Part shown: piece after piece, positions 1 through 5,016 of the stretch
How positions within the stretch are numbered: the first letter of the stretch is position 1
Layout of the letters: the number at the start of each line of letters is the position of its first letter
Source of the DNA: DATAYF01 sp036272735
GTDB taxonomy: Bacteria; Chloroflexota; Ktedonobacteria; Ktedonobacterales; Ktedonobacteraceae
DNA length: 5,612 bases
Assembly (NCBI GenBank): GCA_036272735.1
Contig: DATAYF010000571.1
Span: 1 to 5,612, forward strand
Direction: 5' to 3'
Notes under the pieces: generated by a model
Databases searched by the model: none
What the model was told of the DNA's origin: nothing
What the model saw: only the letters and a program-made list of their open reading frames with translations
Translations under genes and position numbers: made by a program

Positions 1-1004
1 ATATTTCCGCCTGCCTGGTAAGCTGTGACCGCCTGATTTGCGCCCGCGTGCGTCAGTAGCGGATTGCCTGCCTGCTCAGAAGGCAGAATGATAAACACAC
101 CGATCAAGAACAGGATACCCATTGCTGCCCAAATGGCCCAGCCCTGTTTTGTATTGCCAGCCATTGATCCAAACAGGTAGGTCAAACCAGCGGGAATCGC
201 GAAGATCGCCAGCATCTCGATCATATTGGTAATCACACTGGGATTCTCGAACGGATGAGCGGAGTTCGCGTTGAAAAAACCACCGCCGTTGGTGCCAAAT
301 TCTTTAATAAATTCCTGTGACGCCACCGGTCCCTGGGCTATGACTTGTGTCGCACCGTTGAGCGTATGCGCAATCGTATAAGGACTCAGGTTTTGTACAA
401 CCCCTTGCGAAACAAGCACCAATGCCCCAACAATTGATATGGGCAACAGGATGTATAGAATACAGCGCGTTATATCGACCCAGAAATTGCCGAGATGCTG
501 TGCGCTACGGCGCGTCAAACCACGCACAAAGGCCACAGCCAGGGAAATACCAGTGGCGGCCGAGACAAAGTTATGAAATGCCAGACCGGCCATCTGCGTC
601 AGATAGCTCATCGTCTGCTCGCCAGCATAGTTCTGCCAGTTGGTGTTGGTGGTAAAGCTAGCCGCCGTATTGAAAGCCAATCGCTGCTCTACCGGGCCCA
701 ATCCCTGTGGATTAAACAAGGAGCCATGCCACTGCTGGGTACGTTCCAGCAGGTACAACAGCAGCATACCAGCCACGCTAAACACCAGCATAGAGATGGT
801 ATATGCAATCCAATTCTGCTCCTCGTCGGCTTTCACACCACACAACCGGTAAAATACCCTTTCCACGGGCACCAGTACAGGTGACAGCCAGGTACGCTCC
901 CCGGCGAACACCTTTTTCAAGAATAAGCCCATCGGCTTCGTGATCAACAATAAGAGAACCACGTAGATGAGAACTTGCAAGATGCTGTTGAACGTCACAG
1001 ACAT
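1..1004 (-). CDS. kdpA: Potassium-transporting ATPase subunit A (KdpA), N-terminal 334 codons, cut by left edge
   Basis: KdpA is the K+-channel-like membrane subunit of the high-affinity KdpFABC pump: it selects K+ and passes it inwards, driven by ATP hydrolysis in KdpB. Translating from the ATG at 1004 gives an open frame to the window edge with several hydrophobic segments (about residues 9-23, 67-86, 181-200, 261-280, 289-307). Two family hallmarks are visible: the first pore loop TTNTNWQ at 118-124 followed by Y-AGE, and the second pore loop GTNGGGFFNANSAHPFENP at 237-255. The last readable residues (GGN, then AT of a likely Met) fit the family's GGNMEGKE stretch. E. coli KdpA has 557 residues, so about 60% is present. 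The start is supported by GAGGTG at 1016-1011, six bases upstream. It follows kdpF after a 99-nt gap; kdpB and kdpC are expected beyond the edge. No frameshift or missing pore residue is seen. Confidence 0.97.
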   Translation of the reverse strand, partial: MSVTFNSILQVLIYVVLLLLITKPMGLFLKKVFAGERTWLSPVLVPVERVFYRLCGVKADEEQNWIAYTISMLVFSVAGMLLLYLLERTQQWHGSLFNPQGLGPVEQRLAFNTAASFTTNTNWQNYAGEQTMSYLTQMAGLAFHNFVSAATGISLAVAFVRGLTRRSAQHLGNFWVDITRCILYILLPISIVGALVLVSQGVVQNLSPYTIAHTLNGATQVIAQGPVASQEFIKEFGTNGGGFFNANSAHPFENPSVITNMIEMLAIFAIPAGLTYLFGSMAGNTKQGWAIWAAMGILFLIGVFIILPSEQAGNPLLTHAGANQAVTAYQAGGN

Positions 1005-1103
1005 CCCTTTCACCTCGTTTTCAATGAGTTACGCTTCCTTGCATATCTGTAAGAGAAGCTTTCGATACGTAACGATAATGTCTTTTACAAAAACGCATGA
1101 TTA

Positions 1104-1199
1104 CTAAAACTTTTCTGGTAACAATAGCGCCACAAAAAGATAGATAGTGACCAATAGAGCGACGACACCAACCAGGATGTATTCAAGCGGCGTATTCAC
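1104..1199 (-). CDS. kdpF: KdpF, small membrane subunit of the Kdp K+ pump (31 aa)
   Basis: KdpF is a single-helix peptide that stabilises the KdpABC complex in the membrane. The 31-residue product begins MNTPLEYILVG and ends LFVALLLPEKF. Residues about 7-27 form one hydrophobic helix, and the C-terminal Y-x3-ALL-x-P-E-(K/R)-F pattern is typical of KdpF; the E. coli peptide has 29 residues. The start is GTG, chosen because GAGGAG (1215-1210) lies ten bases upstream and no in-frame ATG fits the family length. It sits directly before kdpA and 18 nt after the 27-residue membrane ORF, the standard kdpFABC position. The identification rests on length, hydrophobicity, tail motif and position together. 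Confidence 0.9.
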   Translation of the reverse strand: MNTPLEYILVGVVALLVTIYLFVALLLPEKF

Positions 1200-1217
1200 G
1201 TGTTCTTCACTCCTCTA

Positions 1218-1301
1218 TTACAAATGCTCGCATCCAATAGCAAAGCCGATGCACACCACGAAAAATGCAATTGAGACCAACACAATGATAAGATCAAGCA
1301 T
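1218..1301 (-). CDS. Single-helix membrane miniprotein (27 aa) at the head of kdpFABC
   Basis: This 27-residue product begins MLDLIIVLVSIAFF and ends GFAIGCEHL. Almost all of it is one hydrophobic helix (about residues 3-23), closed by a short polar tail with Cys and Glu. From memory, very small ORFs ending in a G-C-E-(R/H)-L-like tail occur before kdpF in several phyla and are usually annotated as hypothetical. A role as an extra Kdp subunit or regulator is inference from position alone. Its ATG lies inside the end of the response-regulator gene (shared ATGCTTGA, 8-nt overlap), suggesting translational coupling; AGGAG at 1313-1309 sits seven bases before the start. kdpF follows 18 nt later. 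Strong ribosome-binding site, coupling and membrane composition support it as a real gene; function is not established. Confidence 0.75.
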   Translation of the reverse strand: MLDLIIVLVSIAFFVVCIGFAIGCEHL

Positions 1302-1755
1302 AAAACTTCTCCTCGTGAGCATGGGATGCCTTATAGCTTCGCGGCTCGCTCGCGTACTGCCCATCTGTATGACGCTGAGCAGCCTCGGCAGCAAGACGTA
1401 AGATTGCCTCCATAGGAAACGGCTTGGGTAAATACGCCAGTGGATGGAACTCGGCCAGACGCTGTGGACTCACACGAACTGCCGAGAGCACAACTACGGG
1501 CAGGCATCCCTGTACGCGCTGAAGCACGTGCCCCTCGGTTTGTAGTGCGCGTAACAGGTCCCAACCAGTTTGCTCCGGCAGGTTGATATCCAAAAAGATC
1601 AGGTCAAATTTTTGCGACCGTAGATGGATAAGCGCATCCTGCACATCGCTAGAGCCACACACAGCATGACCGCGTGCTGATAGATTGCGCTCAACAACAT
1701 CGCGCAACACATCGTCGTCTTCTACCAACAAAATTTGTGCTTTAGACATATCCAC
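1294..1755 (-). CDS. Stand-alone receiver-domain response regulator (153 aa), first gene of the kdp operon
   Basis: A single phosphoacceptor (REC) domain with no output domain. Visible landmarks: beta-1 ILLVEDDD with acidic-pocket residues E12/D13/D14, phosphoacceptor D56 in LIFLDINLP, the conserved Ser in VVLSA (S91), and K111 in YLPKPF. Residues about 125-153 form a polar, His-rich tail with no DNA-binding fold. Such proteins are phosphorylated by a histidine kinase and act by protein contact or as phosphorelay steps. Canonical kdp operons are controlled by KdpD and the DNA-binding OmpR-type KdpE; this protein is not a KdpE because it lacks the winged helix. The start is uncertain: GTG at 1755 (purine-rich AGAAGAAAG about five bases upstream) or ATG at 1749, two codons in. 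Its stop overlaps the next gene by 8 nt, so it is probably co-transcribed with kdp. No kinase gene lies in the window. Confidence 0.9.
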   Translation of the reverse strand: MDMSKAQILLVEDDDVLRDVVERNLSARGHAVCGSSDVQDALIHLRSQKFDLIFLDINLPEQTGWDLLRALQTEGHVLQRVQGCLPVVVLSAVRVSPQRLAEFHPLAYLPKPFPMEAILRLAAEAAQRHTDGQYASEPRSYKASHAHEEKFYA

Positions 1756-2087
1756 AACGCTTTCTTCTTACTGGGAGGGATCATCCATCGGTATTACACC
1801 CAAAACTATACTCCGCTTCTGCTCAAGAGGGTATCAAAAGAGCACAGCATACGCTCAAAAATTTCTCAAAAATATAGGCATTCGAGTATGACCCGGATTT
1901 TGACACGCCCGTGCCGGTATGCTTTTATGTAGGAGAGAGGAAATGTGTTTAAACATATGCATTTTGAAGCTAAATTTCCCTAAACACTGCTTCATTCGAG
2001 AACAAGAAAGCTGCCATTAAATTTTACACTTGAGACACAATGTAAACGATACTACAGACATTGCCCAGCCTCTAGCGCTAGGTCACA
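1756..2087. other. Intergenic region and likely leader of the kdp operon; no convincing gene
   Basis: This AT-richer stretch should contain the promoter of the minus-strand regulator-kdp operon. No pair of -35/-10 boxes stands out. The best minus-strand candidate is TTGAGA (about 1870-1865) with a weak extended TG-C-TGTGCT 17 bases on, which I do not consider reliable. It also contains short palindromes at 1946-1955 and 2072-2081 (CTAGCGCTAG) and a doubtful 25-codon plus-strand ORF at 1943-2020. No homology-like coding signal is seen on either strand. Confidence 0.6.
1946..1955. promoter_or_regulatory. Palindrome TGTTTAAACA upstream of the kdp operon
   Basis: A perfect 10-bp palindrome about 190 bp upstream of the first kdp-operon gene in an AT-rich intergenic stretch. 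It could be half of a regulator-binding site, but a palindrome this short can occur by chance. No known operator is recognised. Confidence 0.2.
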
Positions 2088-2137
2088 ATACATAATCCCT
2101 ATGTATCTCTTCTACGAATTACATAGGGATTATGTAT
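2088..2137. repeat. Perfect 18-bp inverted repeat with 14-nt spacer, each arm itself palindromic
   Basis: The left arm atacataatccctatgta (2088-2105) and the right arm tacatagggattatgtat (2120-2137) are exact reverse complements around a 14-nt spacer. Each arm is also a dyad: atacata/tatgtat around ATCCC on the left, and tacata/tatgta around GGGAT on the right. The whole could form one long hairpin or two smaller ones. No T-run follows on either strand, so it is not a classic intrinsic terminator. It may be a pair of inverted protein-binding sites or the tip of a repeat element, since the next base begins a second large inverted repeat. Confidence 0.85.
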
Positions 2138-2259
2138 GGCTCTTGCCCAGATTTGGTGAATGATGAGCTTATCGGCATCTGGTTCCCGAAGATTCGTGCT
2201 CACGAGATAAGCGAGAATGACTCATCAACTCGCATATTCACCAAATCTGGGCATGAGCC
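2138..2259. repeat. Large imperfect hairpin with 24-bp outer stem
   Basis: The outer arms 2138-2161 and 2236-2259 are reverse complements with a single mismatch (TCTTG against TCATG); the core is CCCAGATTTGGTGAAT. Further inner pairs follow in order: GATGAG (2162-2167) with CTCATC (2221-2226), CTTATC (2168-2173) with GATAAG (2206-2211), and an apical TCGTG-CT-CACGA hairpin at 2194-2205. Two 9-nt bulges lie on the right side. Nested pairing over 122 bases suggests a folded or palindromic element, for example a MITE- or REP-like sequence, rather than a gene. Its right arm overlaps the start of the 91-bp repeat. Confidence 0.8.
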
Positions 2260-2328
2260 TGAGTGTTGCGCATCATCATGTGCATTCCCCGCGAGTCAGG
2301 CTGGCCCTTGCCTCCCGAAGGTTGACCA
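2238..2328 (+). repeat. 91-bp dispersed repeat, copy 1
   Basis: By eye this segment aligns without gaps to the reverse complement of 4701-4791, with about 78 of 91 positions identical. The best conserved part is 2259-2328 (63 of 70), beginning CTGAGTGTTGCGCAT and including GTCAGGCTGGCC and GAAGGTTG. Similarity stops sharply after 2328. In one frame both copies can be translated to a similar Cys-rich peptide (ECCA-SCAFPA-QAG), but neither copy has a supported start, so I treat this as a non-coding repeat. Copy 1 is joined to the large hairpin on its left; copy 2 lacks that hairpin's partner arm. Confidence 0.8.
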
Positions 2329-2357
2329 CACTGCAAGCGTTTTCGTTGGAGAAGATC

Positions 2358-2375
2358 CGTTTGAGATCTCAAACG
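2358..2375. repeat. Perfect 18-bp palindrome CGTTTGAGATCTCAAACG
   Basis: A perfect self-complementary 18-mer without a spacer, about 100 bp beyond the 3' end of the oxidoreductase gene. It lies between repeated short words: GCATATTCA occurs at 2232-2240 and 2379-2387 and inverted at 2431-2439; AGCCTGAGTG occurs at 2256-2265 and 2423-2432. No T-run follows, so it is not a clear terminator. It may belong to a degenerate repeat element covering about 2232-2455, or be a protein-binding site. Confidence 0.7.
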
Positions 2376-2378
2376 AGA

Positions 2379-2439
2379 GCATATTCAGCTCAAAGCTTCT
2401 CGTGCCATGCGAACTACGGTGAAGCCTGAGTGAATATGC
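2379..2439. repeat. Stem-loop with 9-bp arms downstream of the oxidoreductase gene
   Basis: GCATATTCA (2379-2387) pairs exactly with TGAATATGC (2431-2439), and inside it GCTTC (2395-2399) pairs with GAAGC (2421-2425). Read on the minus strand it lies 35 bases after the oxidoreductase stop, so it could protect or end that transcript, but there is no U-tract. It shares words with the hairpin at 2138-2259 and may be a decayed second unit of it. Confidence 0.45.
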
Positions 2440-2473
2440 CGTCGTTGCGCGCATGCTCCTCCAGTTCTCCAGC

Positions 2474-3415
2474 TTATGCTAGAAACTCGTGAGCAAACAA
2501 GCGCAACGTATCCAGGTGCAGAATATCAGGGAACCCGAGGATTATTTCCTGAACGCCAACTGCCTCCAACTCAGCCAGACGGCGGCGGATTGTTTCTGGT
2601 GTGCCGATCAGCGCACCCGCGGCCACAGGACGTCCCAACAGCGCGGCGGGAAACTTGGCCCGCGCCTGCTCGTCGGTCTCGCCAATACAACAGAAGGCCC
2701 CTACCGTTCGGTGGATGCTCTCGTAATCGCGCCCGACAGTTTCACAGTGGGCTTTGAGCACGGCGAACTTATGCTTGATGGTCTCTAGATCGCCAAACAC
2801 ATTACAGGCATCAGCATACTGCGCAACCAGTTTGAGAGTTACCTGTTCGCCACCACCGCCAATCAAGATGGGAATATGCGGCTTTTGCACGCCTTTGGGT
2901 TGATTGATCGCGCCGCGCACCTGATAATACTTGCCCTCAAAAATCGCTTCTTCCTGAGTCCACATGGCCAGGATCACCTGCACCGCCTCGCCAAGACGCC
3001 GCAGTCGCTCAGCAGTATCAGGAAAGTCATAACCATAGCCGCGATACTCCTGCTCGTGCCAGCCGGCCCCAATGCCAAAGGTGAGTCGCCCATGCGAAAG
3101 GACATCGACCGTACTGGCCATTTTGGCGAGCAGGGAGGGATGGCGATAGCCAGTGCAGGTAACCGTTTGACCAATGCGAATACGCCTGGTATCACGTGCC
3201 AGGGCGGCGGTCGTCGTCCAGCACTCAAACGTGGCTTCTTGTGATGGCCGTGGGGTCGTATGAAAGTGATCGACAAGCCAGGCGGACGCGAAACCGACTT
3301 CGTCGGCAGTCTGAGCCACGCGAGTCATCATCTCGTAGGCTTCAATGGGGTCCTTAATGCTTGCCAGTTCCATGTTCCAGCCTTGCGGCAGGGACACACC
3401 AAATTGTAGAGACAT
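2474..3415 (-). CDS. F420-dependent LLM-class oxidoreductase, Rv1855c type (313 aa)
   Basis: This is a luciferase-like monooxygenase-fold (TIM-barrel) enzyme of the group predicted to use reduced coenzyme F420; the substrate cannot be told from sequence. Landmarks: N-terminal FGVSLPQGW (5-13), WLVDHFHTTPRPSQEAT (46-62), IRIGQTVTCTGYRHPSLLAK (79-98), TVDVLSHGR (102-110), FGIGAGWHEQEYRGYGYDFP (113-132), GKYYQV (161-166), and IPILIGGGGEQVTLKL (181-196). These match the TIGR03560/Rv1855c family closely in order and length. The frame stays open upstream to an ATG at 3568, but the start at 3415 is preferred: family members begin just before this FGxxxPQGW motif, and GAGAGG lies five bases upstream. 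It is transcribed divergently from the XRE regulator, which suggests control by it. No cofactor-biosynthesis gene is in the window, so F420 rather than FMN is a family-based inference. Confidence 0.93.
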   Translation of the reverse strand: MSLQFGVSLPQGWNMELASIKDPIEAYEMMTRVAQTADEVGFASAWLVDHFHTTPRPSQEATFECWTTTAALARDTRRIRIGQTVTCTGYRHPSLLAKMASTVDVLSHGRLTFGIGAGWHEQEYRGYGYDFPDTAERLRRLGEAVQVILAMWTQEEAIFEGKYYQVRGAINQPKGVQKPHIPILIGGGGEQVTLKLVAQYADACNVFGDLETIKHKFAVLKAHCETVGRDYESIHRTVGAFCCIGETDEQARAKFPAALLGRPVAAGALIGTPETIRRRLAELEAVGVQEIILGFPDILHLDTLRLFAHEFLA

Positions 3416-3445
3416 ACATACCTCTCTCTCGATTCTGCGCATAAT

Positions 3446-3461
3446 GGAAGAAGGTTCTTCC
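3446..3461. promoter_or_regulatory. Possible operator: dyad GGAAGAA-GG-TTCTTCC
   Basis: Two perfect 7-bp arms around a 2-bp centre, 31 bp upstream of the oxidoreductase start and in its 5' leader. The size suits a homodimeric HTH protein, so it is a candidate site for the divergent XRE regulator. There is no direct evidence of binding; a weak RNA hairpin in the leader is the alternative. Confidence 0.4.
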
Positions 3462-3503
3462 TCCTGATAGGGAGCAATTCTCACGCCAGGTGCAAGTGAT
3501 ATC

Positions 3504-3532
3504 TTGACGCAAGAGCTCTCCTTGAGTATGAT
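3504..3532 (+). promoter_or_regulatory. Sigma-70-type promoter for the XRE regulator
   Basis: TTGACG at 3504-3509 and TATGAT at 3527-3532 are separated by exactly 17 bp, each matching the consensus at five of six positions. Transcription would begin near 3539, leaving a leader of about 65 nt before the ATG at 3604. The -10 box is part of a longer inverted repeat (3527-3569). I found no equally good promoter for the divergent oxidoreductase gene. Confidence 0.7.
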
Positions 3533-3569
3533 CTCTTGATGATCCCAGGACCAGTGTTTGTTGATCATA
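3527..3569. promoter_or_regulatory. Possible operator: inverted TATGATC ... GATCATA over the regulator's -10 box
   Basis: TATGATC (3527-3533) and GATCATA (3563-3569) are exact reverse complements 29 bp apart. The first half-site coincides with the -10 box of the predicted regulator promoter and the second lies just after the predicted start of transcription. This placement suits autorepression, but 7-bp arms with wide spacing are weak evidence. Confidence 0.35.
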
Positions 3570-3603
3570 GGTCTCTGACTACCATGTTAAGGAGCAACGA
3601 GAG

Positions 3604-4500
3604 ATGCAGAAGAACGAACGTCGCCAGGCCCTCGCCGATTTTTTACGCAAGCGCCGGGCGAGTCTATCTCCTGGTGAGGTGGATTTGCCACCTGGCTTGC
3701 GACGTCGAATCTCAGGGTTACGCCGTGAAGAGGTCGCGCAACTGGCCAATATTGGCACCTCCTGGTACGTCTGGCTGGAGCAAGGACGTGATGTGCATCC
3801 CTCAGCGCAAGTGCTGGAAAGTCTGGCGCAGGCGCTCAGGCTGACGCCCAATGAACGCCGGCATCTGTTTCTGCTCGCCGGGCAACCACTTCCTCCTCCT
3901 GTTTCCCCAGCGTCGGAGGATGTCGGTCCGGCGCTCCAACAAATGTTGGATGACCTCAATCCGAGTCCTGCGTATATTCTTGGACGACGGTATGATTATC
4001 TGGCATGGAATAAAGCTGCCGATGGTCTCTTTGCTATTTCGGACCTGCTTTCGGCTGCCTCGTCTCCTTACGCGTGTAACATGGTTTGGCGACTCTTCAC
4101 CAACTCGGCGACGCGGGAGCGCCCCAATTGGGAAATGGTTGCGCGGGCGACACTCGCAGAATTTCGCACGGCCAGTGCTCGATATCCCGGTGATCCTTGG
4201 TTCGAGGAATTGATTGAGGATTTAAAGCAAGTGAGTCCTGAATTTTGTCGGTGGTGGCCCCACCATGACGTGCGCAGCGCGCTAGATGGCCACAAAGTCA
4301 TCGAACATCCGACGTTGGGATCTCTGGAATTCGAGCATTTCACCTTGCAAGTGCTCACCAACCCTGATATCAGGATCATGATTTACACTCCTAATGCCGA
4401 GACACGAGCAACACTGCAACGATTGCTGGAAACAATGGACGGCTGCGAGTCGAGCAGAAGTGCCTCAGCACAGAAGCCTCGGGAGAAAAAGGAGGTGTAG
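3604..4500 (+). CDS. XRE-family regulator with MmyB-like ligand-binding domain (298 aa)
   Basis: A cytoplasmic DNA-binding regulator. Residues about 5-92 form the HTH domain: RRQALADFLRKRRASLSP, then LPPGLRRRISGLRREEVAQL (28-47), the recognition region GTSWYVWLEQGRD (51-63), and SAQVLESLAQALRLTPNERR (67-86). After a Pro-rich linker (about 94-104), residues about 105-275 match the MmyB-like ligand-binding domain: PAYILGRRYDYLAWNKAADGLF (122-143) and WWPHHDVR...GHKVIEHPTLGSLEFEH (217-245). Proteins of this build often stand divergent to oxidoreductases; the ligand, possibly a fatty acid-like molecule, is unknown here. The start is supported by AAGGAG ending at 3594, nine bases upstream, and by the promoter at 3504-3532. 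The Ser/Lys-rich tail (281-298) looks disordered. Divergence from the oxidoreductase gene, 188 bp apart, suggests it controls both. Length is normal and no defect is seen. Confidence 0.94.
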   Translation: MQKNERRQALADFLRKRRASLSPGEVDLPPGLRRRISGLRREEVAQLANIGTSWYVWLEQGRDVHPSAQVLESLAQALRLTPNERRHLFLLAGQPLPPPVSPASEDVGPALQQMLDDLNPSPAYILGRRYDYLAWNKAADGLFAISDLLSAASSPYACNMVWRLFTNSATRERPNWEMVARATLAEFRTASARYPGDPWFEELIEDLKQVSPEFCRWWPHHDVRSALDGHKVIEHPTLGSLEFEHFTLQVLTNPDIRIMIYTPNAETRATLQRLLETMDGCESSRSASAQKPREKKEV

Positions 4501-4700
4501 TGTTCCAGGCTTCCACACTCCGCTGTCTCGCGGCACACTGTCTCTGACGAATTTCCCGCATACCTTTGGGCGGATATGTCTCTGGACGGACGTGCTTCAA
4601 CGGATCTGGCTCGCTTCGGCGGCGACAGCAGACAGCATTGTGGCATCTCTGGCACTGATCTGCTCAAGGGTTGCTTCTTTCCCGCTTTTGCTGGTACCTA
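4501..4700. other. Non-coding stretch after the XRE regulator; nothing recognised
   Basis: Several frames are open for short distances on both strands, but none has a ribosome-binding site, a plausible start and a recognisable product. No intrinsic terminator with stem and T-run is seen after the regulator's stop. It could be a decayed gene remnant, but no family pattern supports this. Confidence 0.5.
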
Positions 4701-4791
4701 TGGCCAACCTTCCTGAGGCAAAGGCCAGCCTGACCCGCGGGAAATGCACATGATAATGCGCAACACTCAGACTCTTCCGCGCATTTGGTGA
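4701..4791 (-). repeat. 91-bp dispersed repeat, copy 2 (inverted relative to copy 1)
   Basis: The reverse complement of this segment aligns without gaps to 2238-2328, with about 86% identity overall and about 90% over 4701-4770. The match begins with TCACCAAAT at 4791-4783, which in copy 1 is part of the large hairpin; here no partner arm follows, so only the repeat core is present. Together the copies enclose the oxidoreductase and its regulator. A tnpB gene begins about 225 bp to the right. Confidence 0.8.
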
Positions 4792-4967
4792 TGAGTGATT
4801 TCAGGTCTTCAAGTAGGGTATACTTCGGGGAGAAGGTGACGGGAAAGAGCAAAGTTCAGGCAACCACGGCCCTTTTACAGGTGCCAGGCGTGCAAAGCGT
4901 CTCAATCAGCATCGACAACAAGAGCACTACGTTCCCAGCCGAGGCAACACATATTCATCTCATCCTC

Positions 4968-4982
4968 TTACCCGTTGGGTAA
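4968..4982. repeat. Short hairpin TTACCC-GTT-GGGTAA upstream of tnpB
   Basis: Two perfect 6-bp arms around a 3-nt loop, 34 bp before the tnpB start. IS200/IS605-type elements carry small subterminal hairpins recognised by the TnpA transposase, and the left-end hairpin usually lies shortly before the first gene. This could therefore mark the left end of the element. The exact end and cleavage tetranucleotide cannot be fixed without the right end. Confidence 0.4.
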
Positions 4983-5016
4983 AGCAAAGAAAGCACACAG
5001 ACAGGAGGGAAACACC

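Noticed and set aside
422..884. Overlapping plus-strand ORFs across the kdpA region
   Set aside because: They are antisense shadows of kdpA, whose frame on the minus strand gives an unmistakable KdpA sequence.
1021..1098. 25-codon minus-strand ORF in the kdpF-kdpA gap
   Set aside because: It has no ribosome-binding site, a charged non-membrane composition, and no recognisable pattern.
2088..2259. Intrinsic transcription terminator for the oxidoreductase transcript
   Set aside because: The stems are strong but no T/U-rich tract follows on either strand, so a standard Rho-independent terminator is not supported.
2088..2455. CRISPR array
   Set aside because: The repeats are mainly inverted, of different lengths and not regularly spaced, and there are no uniform spacers.
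3416..3568. 51-codon in-frame N-terminal extension of the oxidoreductase starting at ATG 3568
   Set aside because: There is no ribosome-binding site at 3568, the extension does not resemble the family, and it would overlap the regulator's promoter. The start at 3415 has a good site and matches the family's usual N-terminus.
4664..4852. Cys-rich peptides encoded in both copies of the 91-bp repeat
   Set aside because: The shared peptide phrase follows from the DNA repeat. Neither copy has a convincing start or ribosome-binding site.
4785..4982. Plus-strand ORF of 65 codons with a phrase (LLQVPGVQSVSISID) loosely like a heavy-metal-associated domain
   Set aside because: It lacks the metal-binding CxxC, has no ribosome-binding site, and begins inside the 91-bp repeat. 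The resemblance is too short to trust.
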